A DNA stretch of 64,000 bases from Dactylosporangium fulvum (GTDB taxonomy: Bacteria > Actinomycetota > Actinomycetes > Mycobacteriales > Micromonosporaceae). The DNA lies in assembly GCF_025137375.1 (NCBI RefSeq), contig NZ_CP073720.1, forward strand, positions 496,001 to 560,000, given 5' to 3'. Below, piece by piece: positions 33,809 to 42,916 of this stretch. The number at the start of each line of letters is the position of its first letter. The first letter of the stretch is position 1. The notes under the pieces are model-generated. The model was not told the DNA's origin and ran no database searches. It saw only the letters and a list, made by a program, of their open reading frames with translations. Both the position numbers and the translations under genes were made by a program.

Positions 33809-34171
33809 ATGAAACAGCTAGCCATCATGGCGCACGGCGAGCGGCCGGCCTTGGACGCCGTGCTGCACGGACTCCGCGCGTCCGGACTGCAGCCCGTGGT
33901 GTTGTACGGCCTGCGCGGCGAAGACGAGGTCGTGGTCGTCGGGATCGTGAACGAAAGCCCAGCTGCCGCGCCGGCACCGGCGGGCTGGGAGCAGCTGAGC
34001 GACCGCGAACGCGCCGTGGCGCGGCTGGTCGGACAGGCACTCACCAACCGGCAGATCGCCCGTCGGCTCGGCATCTCCGCCCACATGGTGAACTACCACC
34101 TGCGACAGATCTTCCGGAAGCTCGCGATCAGCTCCAGGGTCAGCCTGGCCGCGTACGCCGAATCCGAGTGA
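33809..34171 (+). CDS. LuxR-type HTH regulator, 120 aa
   Basis: The last 60 residues form a LuxR/NarL helix-turn-helix: LSDRERAVARLVGQALTNRQ, IARRLGISAHMVNYHLRQIF, RKLAISSRVSLAAYA. The first 50 residues (MKQLAIMAHGERPALDAVLH, GLQPVVLYGLRGEDEVVVVG) are not a receiver domain, so it is not a classical response regulator. ATG 33809 follows a GGGGG run; ATG 33797 is an alternative. It lies 50 bases after the lipoprotein gene and could bind the repeats at 33019 and 33259, which would make it the local regulator; that is inference. Confidence 0.85.
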   Translation: MKQLAIMAHGERPALDAVLHGLRASGLQPVVLYGLRGEDEVVVVGIVNESPAAAPAPAGWEQLSDRERAVARLVGQALTNRQIARRLGISAHMVNYHLRQIFRKLAISSRVSLAAYAESE

Positions 34172-34205
34172 CGACGACCTCGGCAGCCTGTCGGCTGCGA
34201 TAGGC

Positions 34206-34243
34206 GAATCAGCCCTCACGGTCGTTGCCGTGGGGGCTGATTC
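34206..34243 (+). terminator. Strong hairpin after the LuxR gene
   Basis: The arms GAATCAGCCCTCACGG and CCGTGGGGGCTGATTC pair over 16 positions with a single T-G pair and a six-base loop. It separates the LuxR unit from the PIN-like gene. Confidence 0.75.
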
Positions 34244-34381
34244 GAGCTCGTGACGCCACGGAACCGAGTCTTGATGGACATTGTGCGTTCGGCGGATTCT
34301 TGTCCGGCTTCAACTGTGCGTGTGGGGCAGGGATGGCAACTTGCTCTATATGATTCCGGCGTTCTAGTCGAGGAGGCTGCG

Positions 34382-35905
34382 TTGCCCGGACTGTTCGACG
34401 GGTTCGAAGGCTATCGAATCTTGACCGAAGTCGATGTCGACCGCGCGTTGAACTGTGCCTTGGTCGCGATCGACGCGAACGTGTTGCTGAACCTGTACCG
34501 CTACAACGCCCAGACCACTGACGACCTCCTGGCGATATTCGAGAAGTTCGGTGACCGGCTCGTCGTTCCCCACCAGGCCATGCGAGAGTTCCACCGCAAC
34601 AGGCTCGCCGCCATCGGCAATCCTGACAGCGCCGCGAGTGACGTCCGATCAGCCCTGCAGAAGAACCAGCGTTCGACCAACGACGCTCTGGGTCGCTGGG
34701 CCAAGCAGGTAGCCTTGGCGGAAGCCGAACTCCAACAGCTCCAGGCAGATGTCGGCAAGCTGTACGAGTCGCTGCAAACCGCTGTGGGCCAAGCAGAACC
34801 GGACCAGGTGCACGCCAATACGCCAGCAGCCCGTGACCGTGTTCTGAGCCGGCTCTCTGTACTGCTGGACGGCAAGGTCCTCCCGAGGCCACCGGACGAC
34901 GAGTGGAACGCGATGATCGCCGAAGGCAAGAAGCGCGTCGAGGAGCACCAGCCACCTGGTTACCTGGATGCCGACAAAGGCGATGAGCATCCCGAAGGTC
35001 CAGCAGGCGACTACCTCGTCTACTGGCAGGCGTGCGAGGAGGCGACCAAGCGCCAGCTTGATCTCGTCATCATCACCGGAGACGAGAAGGACGACTGGTG
35101 GTGGCGTCATCGGTCGGTGGTCGTCGGCCCGCGTCAGGAGATGACCAAAGAGTTCTTCGATCTCAGCAACGGACGGCAACTCTTCTTGCTCCGCCCACGT
35201 GACCTGCTCGAGCAGTCTTCGGCACTCAATGTCCAGGTCAGCCCCGCTTCCGTCGAAGATGCCAAACGGCCCAGGGACGACCTTGCTCCGGAGGGCCAAT
35301 GGGCACCTGAGGCAGTCACAGAGCTCCTCGCCAGGCTGGACAGCGAGGGACAGGTTCAGGCGGAGGTCATCCGGGAGGCCGCGGCGCGCGGCGGCACCAT
35401 CAGTCGTGAAGCCGTGTACGAAATTTGTGGGTACGACGACGAGCGGATGCTGCGAGGGTTCACTCGGCCGACCAACCGCATCACCGCTGACTTGCAGCGT
35501 GCCGGGATCCTGTCTGAGCCCGTCACGCCGATCCTCAAGCCGCTCTATCCGGACGGTGTGCGGGCATCTGGATTTCGGATTCCAGGAGAAGTGGTGGCCA
35601 TCCTTCGCGCTGCGGAGGGCCTTGATGACGCCGAGACAGATCCGGGTGGCAGCTCGTCAGAGCAGAGCGTCAGTAAATACTGGCCGCTCACCCAGTGGCT
35701 GAGAACGCAGCCCGACGATGTGATTCCGATGACCTTCGCGGATCTGGAGGAGATGCTGGGCCTCCCACTTCCCCAGTCCGCCCGCAGTCATCTGCCGTAC
35801 TGGTACTCGGTGCGCAACTCACTCGGCAAGGCGCTCGCACTCGGGGGCTTCAAGGCTCGACGAGTGAACTTCGTATCGGAAACGGTGGAGCTGGTCCGCC
35901 GATAG
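34382..35905 (+). CDS. PIN-like nuclease with C-terminal DUF7662-type domain
   Basis: A 507-residue protein. The TTG start at 34382 follows AGGAGG (34371-34376) by five bases and gives MPGLFDGFEGYRI. Residues about 20-275 are a large PIN-like domain: LVAIDANVLLNLYRYNAQTT holds the first catalytic Asp, VVPHQAMREFHRNR the acidic helix, and QLDLVIITGDEKDDWWWRH the late acidic cluster, with a coiled-coil insert between (LAEAELQQLQADVGKLYESL). The last 75 residues, YWPLTQWLRTQPDDVIPMTF then LPQSARSHLPYWYSVRN, match a small DUF7662-like module I associate with defence nucleases. It is convergent with the HerA-type operon at 35951. Confidence 0.8.
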   Translation: MPGLFDGFEGYRILTEVDVDRALNCALVAIDANVLLNLYRYNAQTTDDLLAIFEKFGDRLVVPHQAMREFHRNRLAAIGNPDSAASDVRSALQKNQRSTNDALGRWAKQVALAEAELQQLQADVGKLYESLQTAVGQAEPDQVHANTPAARDRVLSRLSVLLDGKVLPRPPDDEWNAMIAEGKKRVEEHQPPGYLDADKGDEHPEGPAGDYLVYWQACEEATKRQLDLVIITGDEKDDWWWRHRSVVVGPRQEMTKEFFDLSNGRQLFLLRPRDLLEQSSALNVQVSPASVEDAKRPRDDLAPEGQWAPEAVTELLARLDSEGQVQAEVIREAAARGGTISREAVYEICGYDDERMLRGFTRPTNRITADLQRAGILSEPVTPILKPLYPDGVRASGFRIPGEVVAILRAAEGLDDAETDPGGSSSEQSVSKYWPLTQWLRTQPDDVIPMTFADLEEMLGLPLPQSARSHLPYWYSVRNSLGKALALGGFKARRVNFVSETVELVRR

Positions 35906-35910
35906 CAACC

Positions 35911-35942
35911 GGCCGCCGACCCGGGCAATTGGGTCGGCGGCC
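35911..35942. terminator. Bidirectional hairpin between convergent genes
   Basis: Perfect 12-bp arms GGCCGCCGACCC and GGGTCGGCGGCC with an eight-base loop lie between the PIN-like gene and the HerA-type gene. Confidence 0.8.
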
Positions 35943-35950
35943 AGCAATCG

Positions 35951-38900
35951 TCAGCTTGCGCGGGCGCGTTCGAGGACTTCTTCGGTTGTCAGCGGACTCT
36001 TCGGATGGTGGCTGAGACACAGTGGCGCACGGACCTTCGCGAATGCCTGCCCCTCCAGAGCCACGTAGAACTCACCGGTGCGCAGTTGCGAGATCCCAGG
36101 CACGTCACCGCCCTTCGCCCGGGCCATTTCCCGTGCGGCATCAATCTGCACCGGCGCGTTGAGCAGCCCGTAGCACTGGGTGGCGGCATTGCCCGGAATC
36201 TGATTGTGCAGACCCTTCGGTGACTGCGTAGCGAACATCAGTCCCAGGCCGTACTTCCGAGCCTGCGAGGCGAGCGCCAGCGTGCTCTTGGTACATGCCG
36301 TCATGGCGCCGGACGGGGCGAGTGTCTGCGCTTCGTCCATGACGAACAGTCCGCCAAGAGGTCTGTCACCGGCGGGATGCTTCTTGATCCAGGCGAACAG
36401 CGCCATCTGGAGCTGATTGACGAAGCTCTGCCGTTGCTCGTCCGACTGCAGCCCGATCAGGCTGATCACTGAGATGCGGGCACGCTTACCAGTGGGCGGG
36501 GTCAGCAGCTCGCCGGGATCCACGGCTTCGCCAACACCTCCGAACAGCGGGTCGATCACCATGGCCGCAGCCAGTGTCTGGCCGAGCTCGGCGGCAATCT
36601 TCGCCGCGTTGCCCAGGTCGCTCACTGCAGCAGGCAGGTCATCAAGCATGCCGATGAATCCACGAAGCGTGGTTTCGCGGTGCCTACGGGCGTAGTAGAC
36701 AAGAGCCTCCTTGAGCACCGCGCGACCTCGTTCGGCCTTACTCGTCTTGCCGTCGACCTTGGCTCTCGGCGCGAGCGTCGCCAGCGCCGATTCGATGGCA
36801 GCCTCGAATTCGTCCGGGTCGCTGACGAAGCTCTGGAAGTCGGGAAGCGGTTGGAAGCTGATCGGCCGGCCGGCCTCTCGACGCGGGGTGTACACCACCA
36901 CATCGGTGTGCTCGAGGTACTCTCGTGCCTTTTCCGCATCTCCGTCACGCCACCCGGACGGTGGCTCCGGCCATGGATCGCCGAGACGAGCAAGGTCGTT
37001 GTTGGGGTCCAGCACGATCGCTGAGACGCCCTGCAGCGCGCATTCCTCGACGATGCGGCGGATGAGCACCGTCTTGCCTGATCCAGAACCCGCAAAGATC
37101 GCGGTGTGCTTGCGGAGCGCCTCCAACGCGACCGGTATCGGTGCGCCAGCGTCGAAGGTGAGCCCGAGGCTGAAGGCTGGTCCGGTGATCTGCGGCGGCA
37201 AAACAGGCTGTTCGACCTCCGTCGCCGTCGAGCCGACGTCCGCGACGGGCATGGTGAGGTCCGGCGCCGGTAGATCGGCAGCCGCGTCGGCGAGGGCCTC
37301 ACGGAGGAAGGAGACACCCCGGGTCGGCTGCCGGGCGATCAGCCAGGCCGTCAGGTCCGCCGGTGCCTGAGCGAACAACTCGCGCAGCGCCCAGAGAATT
37401 GGCAGATCGTCGTCGCCGACGGTCAGGCGTCGGCCTCCGCCGGCCTCGAAGATTGCAACTGCCTCCTTGTTCTTCGGAGTCTGTGGCCAGGCACCGTTAC
37501 GGAGCAGAAACAGCCGGCGCTGGCCGACGCCGCTTGCGAGGCCTGCCTCGGTGCATGCTGCGCGGATGCGGTTCAGGACGGCGACCGGGTGGTAGTCCGA
37601 CGAGATGCCGCGGAAGCCCCAATGCGCCTCCTCCTCGGTTGCGTCGTCCAGCGTGCGGCGCAAGCGGGCATGCAATGCCGGCTTGGTGCTGGGCGGGGGG
37701 TCCTGCTCGAAGTGCTTTCCAGCCTCGCCCCGTTCGATGATCCACGCTTGCAGGCCAGCCGAAAGTAGGCCGGGAAGCTCGACGTCGTCGGTGTGCTCGT
37801 CGAGCGCGCGGCTGACATCTGCGGTCTCCCTCAGCTCGGCGAACCGCTTGTCCAGCACGGCAAGGCTCGCGTCCGGCGGGCGCACAGGAGGTATCGGCAG
37901 GGTCTCGCCGTCTTCCTCTGTCGACGACTCCAGCGAGGTCATTACGCGGACTTCACCGTCGCGGACACACGCTCGGATGTGCCGGTCGACATTCTGCAGC
38001 AGTTGACGGGGCATGAAGTTCACCGCGGTGTCGAACGCATCCTCGTGGATCGGCCAGGTTGGATAGGGCGGATTGAAGTCGACTGAGCGGTAGTGCGCTT
38101 CCAGACGTTTGGCGACCAACGCCTGCCCTACAGCCGCGCTGGGGATGCGGCCGAGGTTCTGCGTCGCCAGGAACCGGTCTTGCACCGCCGCGATCGCGTA
38201 CTTCTTGATGACTTCCCAGGTGGCGTGCTGAGCCGCAACCACCGTGAGCGTCTTTCGGGTCGCCTCGCGCAGCGACATCAGCCCGTTGGTGATCTGGTCG
38301 AGCAGCAGCGAATCCTGCCACTCGGCGTCCTGCCGATTCGCCATTGCCTTGGCGAGCGGCGCCAGAAGACCGTCGATCTGGTCCACGGCGATGACGGACG
38401 GCCCAGTCAAAGAGAGAAGCCAGGAGATCTCGCTGACAACTTGCTCAGGCGGATATGCACCCTGGGGTAGGCCCCATGGCGAGCGTTCGCCGGGCTCGCA
38501 TTCATCCCCGGAGAGCAAGAAGTTGTTGCCGACCTCCCGCGCCCGAAAGTCGCCGGCGTTGAACATCGCCAGTGCGCGGGCGGTGTACCTGCAGGCCATC
38601 GCCACTTCGGGGTTGTACCGGTGAAACGCCTCGAGAAGTGCGTCAATCGCTCCTCGGTCGAGCGGGGCATCACCGATGACAGCTTGGCGAGCCGCGAACG
38701 GTACGCCGGTCAACAGCGTGACCCGGCGCAGGAAGATCCGCAGTTGGGTCTCGTGACCGTCGACCTGCCGGGTCAACCCATTGAGCATCGAGTGCGCCAC
38801 GCTGTGCCAGAAGCGGGTGCTGTCCAGCAAGCTGACGAGAAAGAAGTACCCGTCCTGGCGTTGTACCTGTTCCCGGACCCAGCCGAGGAGGTGAGTCTTC

Positions 38901-39106
38901 CCGGAGCCGCGCTGCCCCTGCACGACGACGCCAACCGGGCTGCCGTCCGAGCTGTCACGCGCTTCGTCGATCGCATCGAGGATCGTCTGGGCGACGTTGC
39001 GGTGCAGCGTGTCGACGTGGAACTCCGACCGTCGCCAGACGTCGTCCCGGGTCGGCACCAGCTTGATGCGGAGGCCGGTCAGAGCCTTGATCTCTGTGTC
39101 ACTCAT
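35951..39106 (-). CDS. Dual-ATPase HerA/FtsK-like protein
   Basis: A 1051-residue protein with two P-loop motors. The N-terminal AAA/ORC-like ATPase has Walker A VVVQGQRGSGKTHLLGWV (around 64-71) and Walker B PSVIAVDQIDGLL (about 245). The C-terminal HerA/DUF87-type ATPase has Walker A TAIFAGSGSGKTVLIRRI (about 670), Walker B GLFVMDEAQTLAPSGA (about 920) and the sensor-like GLGLMFATQSPKGL. HerA-type ATPases form hexamers that pump DNA and activate partner nucleases in several defence systems. Its ATG overlaps the stop of the gene at 39103 (ATGA), and a DUF559-type nuclease is encoded first in the operon. Confidence 0.9.
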   Translation of the reverse strand: MSDTEIKALTGLRIKLVPTRDDVWRRSEFHVDTLHRNVAQTILDAIDEARDSSDGSPVGVVVQGQRGSGKTHLLGWVREQVQRQDGYFFLVSLLDSTRFWHSVAHSMLNGLTRQVDGHETQLRIFLRRVTLLTGVPFAARQAVIGDAPLDRGAIDALLEAFHRYNPEVAMACRYTARALAMFNAGDFRAREVGNNFLLSGDECEPGERSPWGLPQGAYPPEQVVSEISWLLSLTGPSVIAVDQIDGLLAPLAKAMANRQDAEWQDSLLLDQITNGLMSLREATRKTLTVVAAQHATWEVIKKYAIAAVQDRFLATQNLGRIPSAAVGQALVAKRLEAHYRSVDFNPPYPTWPIHEDAFDTAVNFMPRQLLQNVDRHIRACVRDGEVRVMTSLESSTEEDGETLPIPPVRPPDASLAVLDKRFAELRETADVSRALDEHTDDVELPGLLSAGLQAWIIERGEAGKHFEQDPPPSTKPALHARLRRTLDDATEEEAHWGFRGISSDYHPVAVLNRIRAACTEAGLASGVGQRRLFLLRNGAWPQTPKNKEAVAIFEAGGGRRLTVGDDDLPILWALRELFAQAPADLTAWLIARQPTRGVSFLREALADAAADLPAPDLTMPVADVGSTATEVEQPVLPPQITGPAFSLGLTFDAGAPIPVALEALRKHTAIFAGSGSGKTVLIRRIVEECALQGVSAIVLDPNNDLARLGDPWPEPPSGWRDGDAEKAREYLEHTDVVVYTPRREAGRPISFQPLPDFQSFVSDPDEFEAAIESALATLAPRAKVDGKTSKAERGRAVLKEALVYYARRHRETTLRGFIGMLDDLPAAVSDLGNAAKIAAELGQTLAAAMVIDPLFGGVGEAVDPGELLTPPTGKRARISVISLIGLQSDEQRQSFVNQLQMALFAWIKKHPAGDRPLGGLFVMDEAQTLAPSGAMTACTKSTLALASQARKYGLGLMFATQSPKGLHNQIPGNAATQCYGLLNAPVQIDAAREMARAKGGDVPGISQLRTGEFYVALEGQAFAKVRAPLCLSHHPKSPLTTEEVLERARAS

Positions 39107-39783
39107 GGCGCAATCGCCAGGACATGCTGATCACGGCTGCCGATCCGCACCGCGGCGTCGCGATCTCGCTGCTCCAAGGCTTTCTGGTTCGTCTCCTCCT
39201 CGATTTGTACGCCCTGCATCCGGGTCATGAGTCGAAGCACACCGTCGATCTCCCTCTTGGGAATCCCGTTCAGCTCTTGGCGGATGTCGGCCAGCCCGAC
39301 CCAACTGCCGGCCGGATCGGCCAACTTCCGATACGCCCGGCGGATCGCCTGCTCGATCTCGTCCGCGGTTGACGACGCGGCTGGAGACGGTGGACCCGCA
39401 ATGATCTTCGGCTGCTCCAACTCGGGCTGACCGCCGAAGACCTGGGCGAGGCTACGTCCACTGCTGTCGAGGTAACGGTCAAGGCCGCCAAGTACCGCGT
39501 ACAGCGCATGTCCGGCGGAGCCGGAGTTCGGCGGAACCGCACGGGTCAACTCCTGACGGCACCAGTGCCAACCCTCCTCCGCCAGAGTGAAGAAGTAAGC
39601 GTTGCGCGCCCCCTTGCGGCATTCGATGAGCTTCTCGTCGACAAGGCGCTGCCTGTTCTTGCCGGTGAGCTTCAGTCCTGGTGCGTACTTCTTCTCGATC
39701 TGGGGGTTCGAGAGTTCAGTGTTCTCCGCCATCAGGATGAGCAGGAGCGCCCGCTCCGGCAGTGACAGCTTCAGGTCCGGCAT
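39103..39783 (-). CDS. Putative winged-helix protein of the HerA operon, 226 aa
   Basis: From ATG 39783 the start MPDLKLSLPERALLLILMAE, NTELSNPQIEKKYAPGLKL and GKNRQRLVDEKLIECRKGAR, then NAYFFTLAEEGWHWCRQEL, reads as a winged-helix domain of about 80 residues. The rest is helical with a second possible small domain (SWVGLADIRQELNGIPKREI). DNA binding is therefore likely. It overlaps the nuclease gene by 68 bases and the ATPase gene by four (ATGA), so the three proteins are co-produced. It might be an adaptor that loads or restrains the motor. Confidence 0.75.
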   Translation of the reverse strand: MPDLKLSLPERALLLILMAENTELSNPQIEKKYAPGLKLTGKNRQRLVDEKLIECRKGARNAYFFTLAEEGWHWCRQELTRAVPPNSGSAGHALYAVLGGLDRYLDSSGRSLAQVFGGQPELEQPKIIAGPPSPAASSTADEIEQAIRRAYRKLADPAGSWVGLADIRQELNGIPKREIDGVLRLMTRMQGVQIEEETNQKALEQRDRDAAVRIGSRDQHVLAIAP

Positions 39784-40828
39784 GCATTGCCCCCTTGTGA
39801 GTGCCAGCGCGGCGGCCGGCAAGGAACTGTTGGATCTGCGCCAGTACGAGGTCTCGGTGCATCAGCACCTGCTGGTTGGTGAACCGCAGCACTGCATACC
39901 CGTCAAGTTGCAGCAGCACGTCACGTTGCCGGTCGGCAGCGAATCTGGCCGGATCGCAGTGCTCGACGCCGTCGATCTCGACGACCAACCGTGCATCGCG
40001 CCAGAGCAGATCCAGGCGGATCGGATTGGTGAGCGGATGCGGTTGGTACGACTGGTTCCATTCGCGTCCTGCGGCCCACGCAGCAGGTGCCAGTGCGGCC
40101 TCGAGTAGTTGCTCGGCCCGGCTTCCAGGATGTGGCTGGCCGGCGATTGCGGGATAGCCGACGATCTCATCGAGAGGTGGTTCATCGATGTAGGCTGCGT
40201 TGAACTCGGGCAGCGCCTCCCCGGTCGGAGGAGTGAACCGTACGACCTCCATGGCGTCGGCCACCTGTAGAACGGTGCCGGTGAACCAGATGCCGAAGCG
40301 GCCAGAGTCGCTCAACCATCGGGCTGCGACGATGAGGGCCTGCTGCTGGTCGACGCTGAACCCTTCACCGACCCGGATGAGGATCGCCGCGCGGGTGCGC
40401 CCGAAGGCAGCCGCGATGGCCTTGGCCAAGCCAACCGCACGAACCTCTGGGTCGAATGGGCCGGTCGCGTCGACGTGCTGGAGCAGTGAGCGCTCGGCCA
40501 GGTCGGCGAGAAATGGCCCGTACTGTCCGCCGTTTTGCGCTGCACGAAGCGCGATAGACCGCACCGCGACCACACCGGCACCGGCGGCACTGTCGATGTG
40601 CGCGGCCTTCGGAAGCCATGCCGGAAAGAGTTCGCGGGCGACTCGGTCGAGTTCAGTGAGAAGCGTTGCGACGATGCGTGCGGCTCTGGGCTGTGGTAAG
40701 GCGTTGTACGTGACGATCGCGGGCGCGTCCGAGGGCAGCGGTTCGATCAACAACGCGAGCGAATCCGCGCTTACGCCATCGATGCTGATCGGCCGATCTA
40801 GGGGAAGATCTGCCCAGGATTGCGCCAC
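39716..40828 (-). CDS. DUF559-type endonuclease, first gene of the HerA operon
   Basis: A 370-residue protein. Residues about 255-345 match a DUF559/Vsr-like PD-(D/E)XK nuclease: NPIRLDLLWRDARLVVEIDG shows the Asp and the E-x-D pair, then DRQRDVLLQLDGYAVLRFTN and HRDLVLAQIQQFL. The first 240 residues (DSLALLIEPLPSDAPAIVTY, AAILIRVGEGFSVDQQQALI) are unlike known domains and may sense or bind a target. The C-terminal 30 residues (HKGAMHAGPEAVTAGAG) are low complexity and are read from the region that overlaps the next gene. It probably is the nicking or cutting arm activated by the HerA-type motor. Confidence 0.82.
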   Translation of the reverse strand: MAQSWADLPLDRPISIDGVSADSLALLIEPLPSDAPAIVTYNALPQPRAARIVATLLTELDRVARELFPAWLPKAAHIDSAAGAGVVAVRSIALRAAQNGGQYGPFLADLAERSLLQHVDATGPFDPEVRAVGLAKAIAAAFGRTRAAILIRVGEGFSVDQQQALIVAARWLSDSGRFGIWFTGTVLQVADAMEVVRFTPPTGEALPEFNAAYIDEPPLDEIVGYPAIAGQPHPGSRAEQLLEAALAPAAWAAGREWNQSYQPHPLTNPIRLDLLWRDARLVVEIDGVEHCDPARFAADRQRDVLLQLDGYAVLRFTNQQVLMHRDLVLAQIQQFLAGRRAGTHKGAMHAGPEAVTAGAGAPAHPDGGEH

Positions 40829-41272
40829 GCCCCACCCTTCGCGTTCCAGCTATGCCCGATTCTGCGGGCCGTCGGTCCGTGGTGACAAGGGTGGGCTGTC
40901 CTGTCCGATGCTGCCGTATGAGCGAAAGAATCATCCAGACCGAGCATCCATTCCGGCTGCTAGATCTGCTATGCCTCCGGGGTCGCGACCTGGGACAAGT
41001 GGGTCGGCGGCGTGGGGCCTGCCCAGCGGTTGAGAAAACCGGCACATTCCATGACCGACGTTGGAACAAGGAATCGTGTGCGGCCGCATAGTGCTGCGAT
41101 GGTCTATTGTGGATCGAATTGCCAGGTCGGCGTCGGAAGCTTAGGTACTGCTGCTCAATCGATGCGTGCTACCCATCCGCGATCACCCTGTCCGCTCAAC
41201 CCTAACCGATCTCGCCGGGTTGATTCGGTGGATTGGCAGACTCACTGCCGGTGGGGGACATGGAGGAGGGCG
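40829..41272. other. Gap upstream of the HerA operon
   Basis: No convincing gene. A plus-strand frame at 40918 (SERIIQTEHPFRLLDLLCLR) lacks family character and a good ribosome site. The AT-richer part near 41095-41120 (TGGTCTATTGTGGATCGAAT) may hold a promoter. This is the upstream boundary of the nuclease loci. Confidence 0.4.
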
Positions 41273-41674
41273 ATGGACTGGGCGGCCTTCGAAGCGGCGT
41301 GGTACGACAACGGCTGCCGCGTGATTGCGGACCTGGCCGCGGCGCACCCGACGGAGCGCCTGTACGCCGCCGCGTTCCACCTGTTCTACAGCGACTATTC
41401 ACAGATCCTGCCACCGGCTCTCGCCGCAAACGTGGAGTCGGCCGTGAGGGCTCAGCGGACGCACGACAGGTGTTGGACCGGTGGAAGTCGTTCGCGTCCG
41501 GTTGGTCGAGCCACGAGGCAGATCAGCCCGGCGTTGCCTTCGGCAACGCCGGCATCGGGCAGACTGAGCGGATGGCAAGTTCGGGAATCGTTCGGGCCTA
41601 CAACGCTGGCGAGGGTTGGGGCGTCATCGACGGGCCGGATGTGGCTGGTGGGTGCTGGGTGCACTTTTCGGTGA
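41273..41674 (+). pseudogene. DUF4303-like N-terminal fragment
   Basis: ATG 41273 follows GGAGGAGGG at 41262 and gives MDWAAFEAAWYDNGCRVIAD then LAAAHPTERLYAAAFHLFY and ILPPALAANVESAV. This resembles the start of DUF4303-type proteins. After about residue 60 the frame loses sense and the expected C-terminal domain is absent; the open frame continues only as random sequence into the next gene. It looks like a truncated gene with its ribosome site still in place. Confidence 0.5.
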
Positions 41675-41889
41675 TCGTCATGGACGGATATCGGCAGCTG
41701 TTCCAGGGGCAGAGTGTCTCGTTCCGAGCCGAGGCGGCAACCCAGGACGGATTCGCGTATCGGGCGGTGAAGGTGTGGACGGGCGACACCGAACCGGACG
41801 ACCAACGACGAGAAGACGCCGAGCCCAACGCCTACCACAGCACACTGGCTCTGACCTTCGACGAGCCGCGGGGGACCAGCAGGGGCTGA
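41572..41889 (+). CDS. Cold-shock-domain protein, 105 aa
   Basis: ATG 41572 opens a cold-shock domain: SSGIVRAYNAGEGWGVIDGP, then GCWVHFSVIVMDGYRQLFQG and QSVSFRAEAATQDGFAYRAV. The spacing of the beta strands and the WVHFS block (RNP2-like) fit an OB fold, but the classical KGFGF(I/V) is replaced by GEGWGVI, so nucleic-acid binding may differ from CspA. Residues 75-105 are a polar tail. It overlaps the end of the broken frame at 41273, which is a sign that the latter is not translated. Confidence 0.8.
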   Translation: MASSGIVRAYNAGEGWGVIDGPDVAGGCWVHFSVIVMDGYRQLFQGQSVSFRAEAATQDGFAYRAVKVWTGDTEPDDQRREDAEPNAYHSTLALTFDEPRGTSRG

Positions 41890-41913
41890 CCGCCAGAGAC
41901 GGGCCATCTGGTG

Positions 41914-42729
41914 TCAGGGCGTGATGGCGTACTCGGTGAAGCGGCCGCAGGATTGGAACCCGAGCCGGCGGTAGACGGGTTCGCCCTCGGAAGAGGCTTG
42001 CAGGACCACCGTGCGGTAGCCGGCGTCGTATGCGGTGTGCAAGGTCGCCAGGGTGATGGCGCTGCCGTAGCCGCGCCGGCGGTCGGTCGCCAGGGTGGCG
42101 ATGTTGTAGATCCCGGCGACTCCCGAGTGGAGGAAGACCTCGGCCGAGCAGACGGGGCGGCCGTCAACGTAGCCGACCAGGTAGCGAGCGGGGCAGTCGG
42201 GGGCGAGGGCCCAGTCGGCGGCATCGGCGAAGAAGCGGCGCACCGTGGCGGCCGGTGGGTTCCAGTTCGCGGCCAGGACGGTCGAGTAGTCGGCGAGTTG
42301 CCCGGGGGTCCTCACCCGGTGGATGGCCAGGTCCGCAGCAGGTTGCTGGGGCGGGGCCGCACGTAGGTCCTGCCACATGCCGGTCTCGGTTTCGGATGCC
42401 TGGAGACCGGCGCTTTCCAGGAGCGAGGCGAGATCCGCCGGCGTGGAGGCCGGACCCACCCACCACGAGAAGGGACGCCCGGTGGTGGCCAGTGCCTGAA
42501 GGGTCTGCGTGATCCGGGCCGGGGCGGTGTCCGGCGTAAGGCGCGCCGCTGCAACGATGTTGAAGGTGTCGTCGTCCAGGCCGCTGTCGGCGATCAGGAG
42601 GTCGTTGGTTTCAGTGACGGTCGAGCCCGCCACATGCCGGTGCAAGTGACAGGCATGTTCGGCGAGGTTCTGCTCCATTGCGAGCATCAGGTCTGAGCGA
42701 TCGCCGAGCGGCTGGTTTCCTTCATTCAC
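41914..42729 (-). CDS. GNAT family N-acetyltransferase
   Basis: A 271-residue protein. The C-terminal 140 residues are a GNAT fold: [20 protein letters not shown], then motif [21 protein letters not shown], with the acetyl-CoA pyrophosphate-binding RRRGYG, and motif [21 protein letters not shown] with [12 protein letters not shown]. The first 120 residues resemble a degenerate second GNAT-like half ([20 protein letters not shown] then [17 protein letters not shown]), as in tandem or double-GNAT enzymes. The substrate is unknown. It is divergent from the cupin gene at 42917. Confidence 0.87.
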   Translation of the reverse strand: MNEGNQPLGDRSDLMLAMEQNLAEHACHLHRHVAGSTVTETNDLLIADSGLDDDTFNIVAAARLTPDTAPARITQTLQALATTGRPFSWWVGPASTPADLASLLESAGLQASETETGMWQDLRAAPPQQPAADLAIHRVRTPGQLADYSTVLAANWNPPAATVRRFFADAADWALAPDCPARYLVGYVDGRPVCSAEVFLHSGVAGIYNIATLATDRRRGYGSAITLATLHTAYDAGYRTVVLQASSEGEPVYRRLGFQSCGRFTEYAITP

Positions 42730-42916
42730 AGCGGATCATCACATCATGTCTGTTCGCCGTCTGGGCATGAGTTTGTGGTTGACGCCGTCGCCACGGCGCC
42801 GCAGCGATGAGGCGATTTTCGGTAGGACCCGGCACGGCGACCGGCCTGGTTGGACCGTGGCTGGGCAGTACCGCGTTCGGGCCAAGCACCACCGACCCCT
42901 CATGGAGGTACGTCCC

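Noticed and set aside
40918..41091. A 57-codon plus-strand frame starting SERIIQTEHPF
   Set aside because: It begins plausibly but soon becomes Arg/Gly-rich, with no ribosome site or family.
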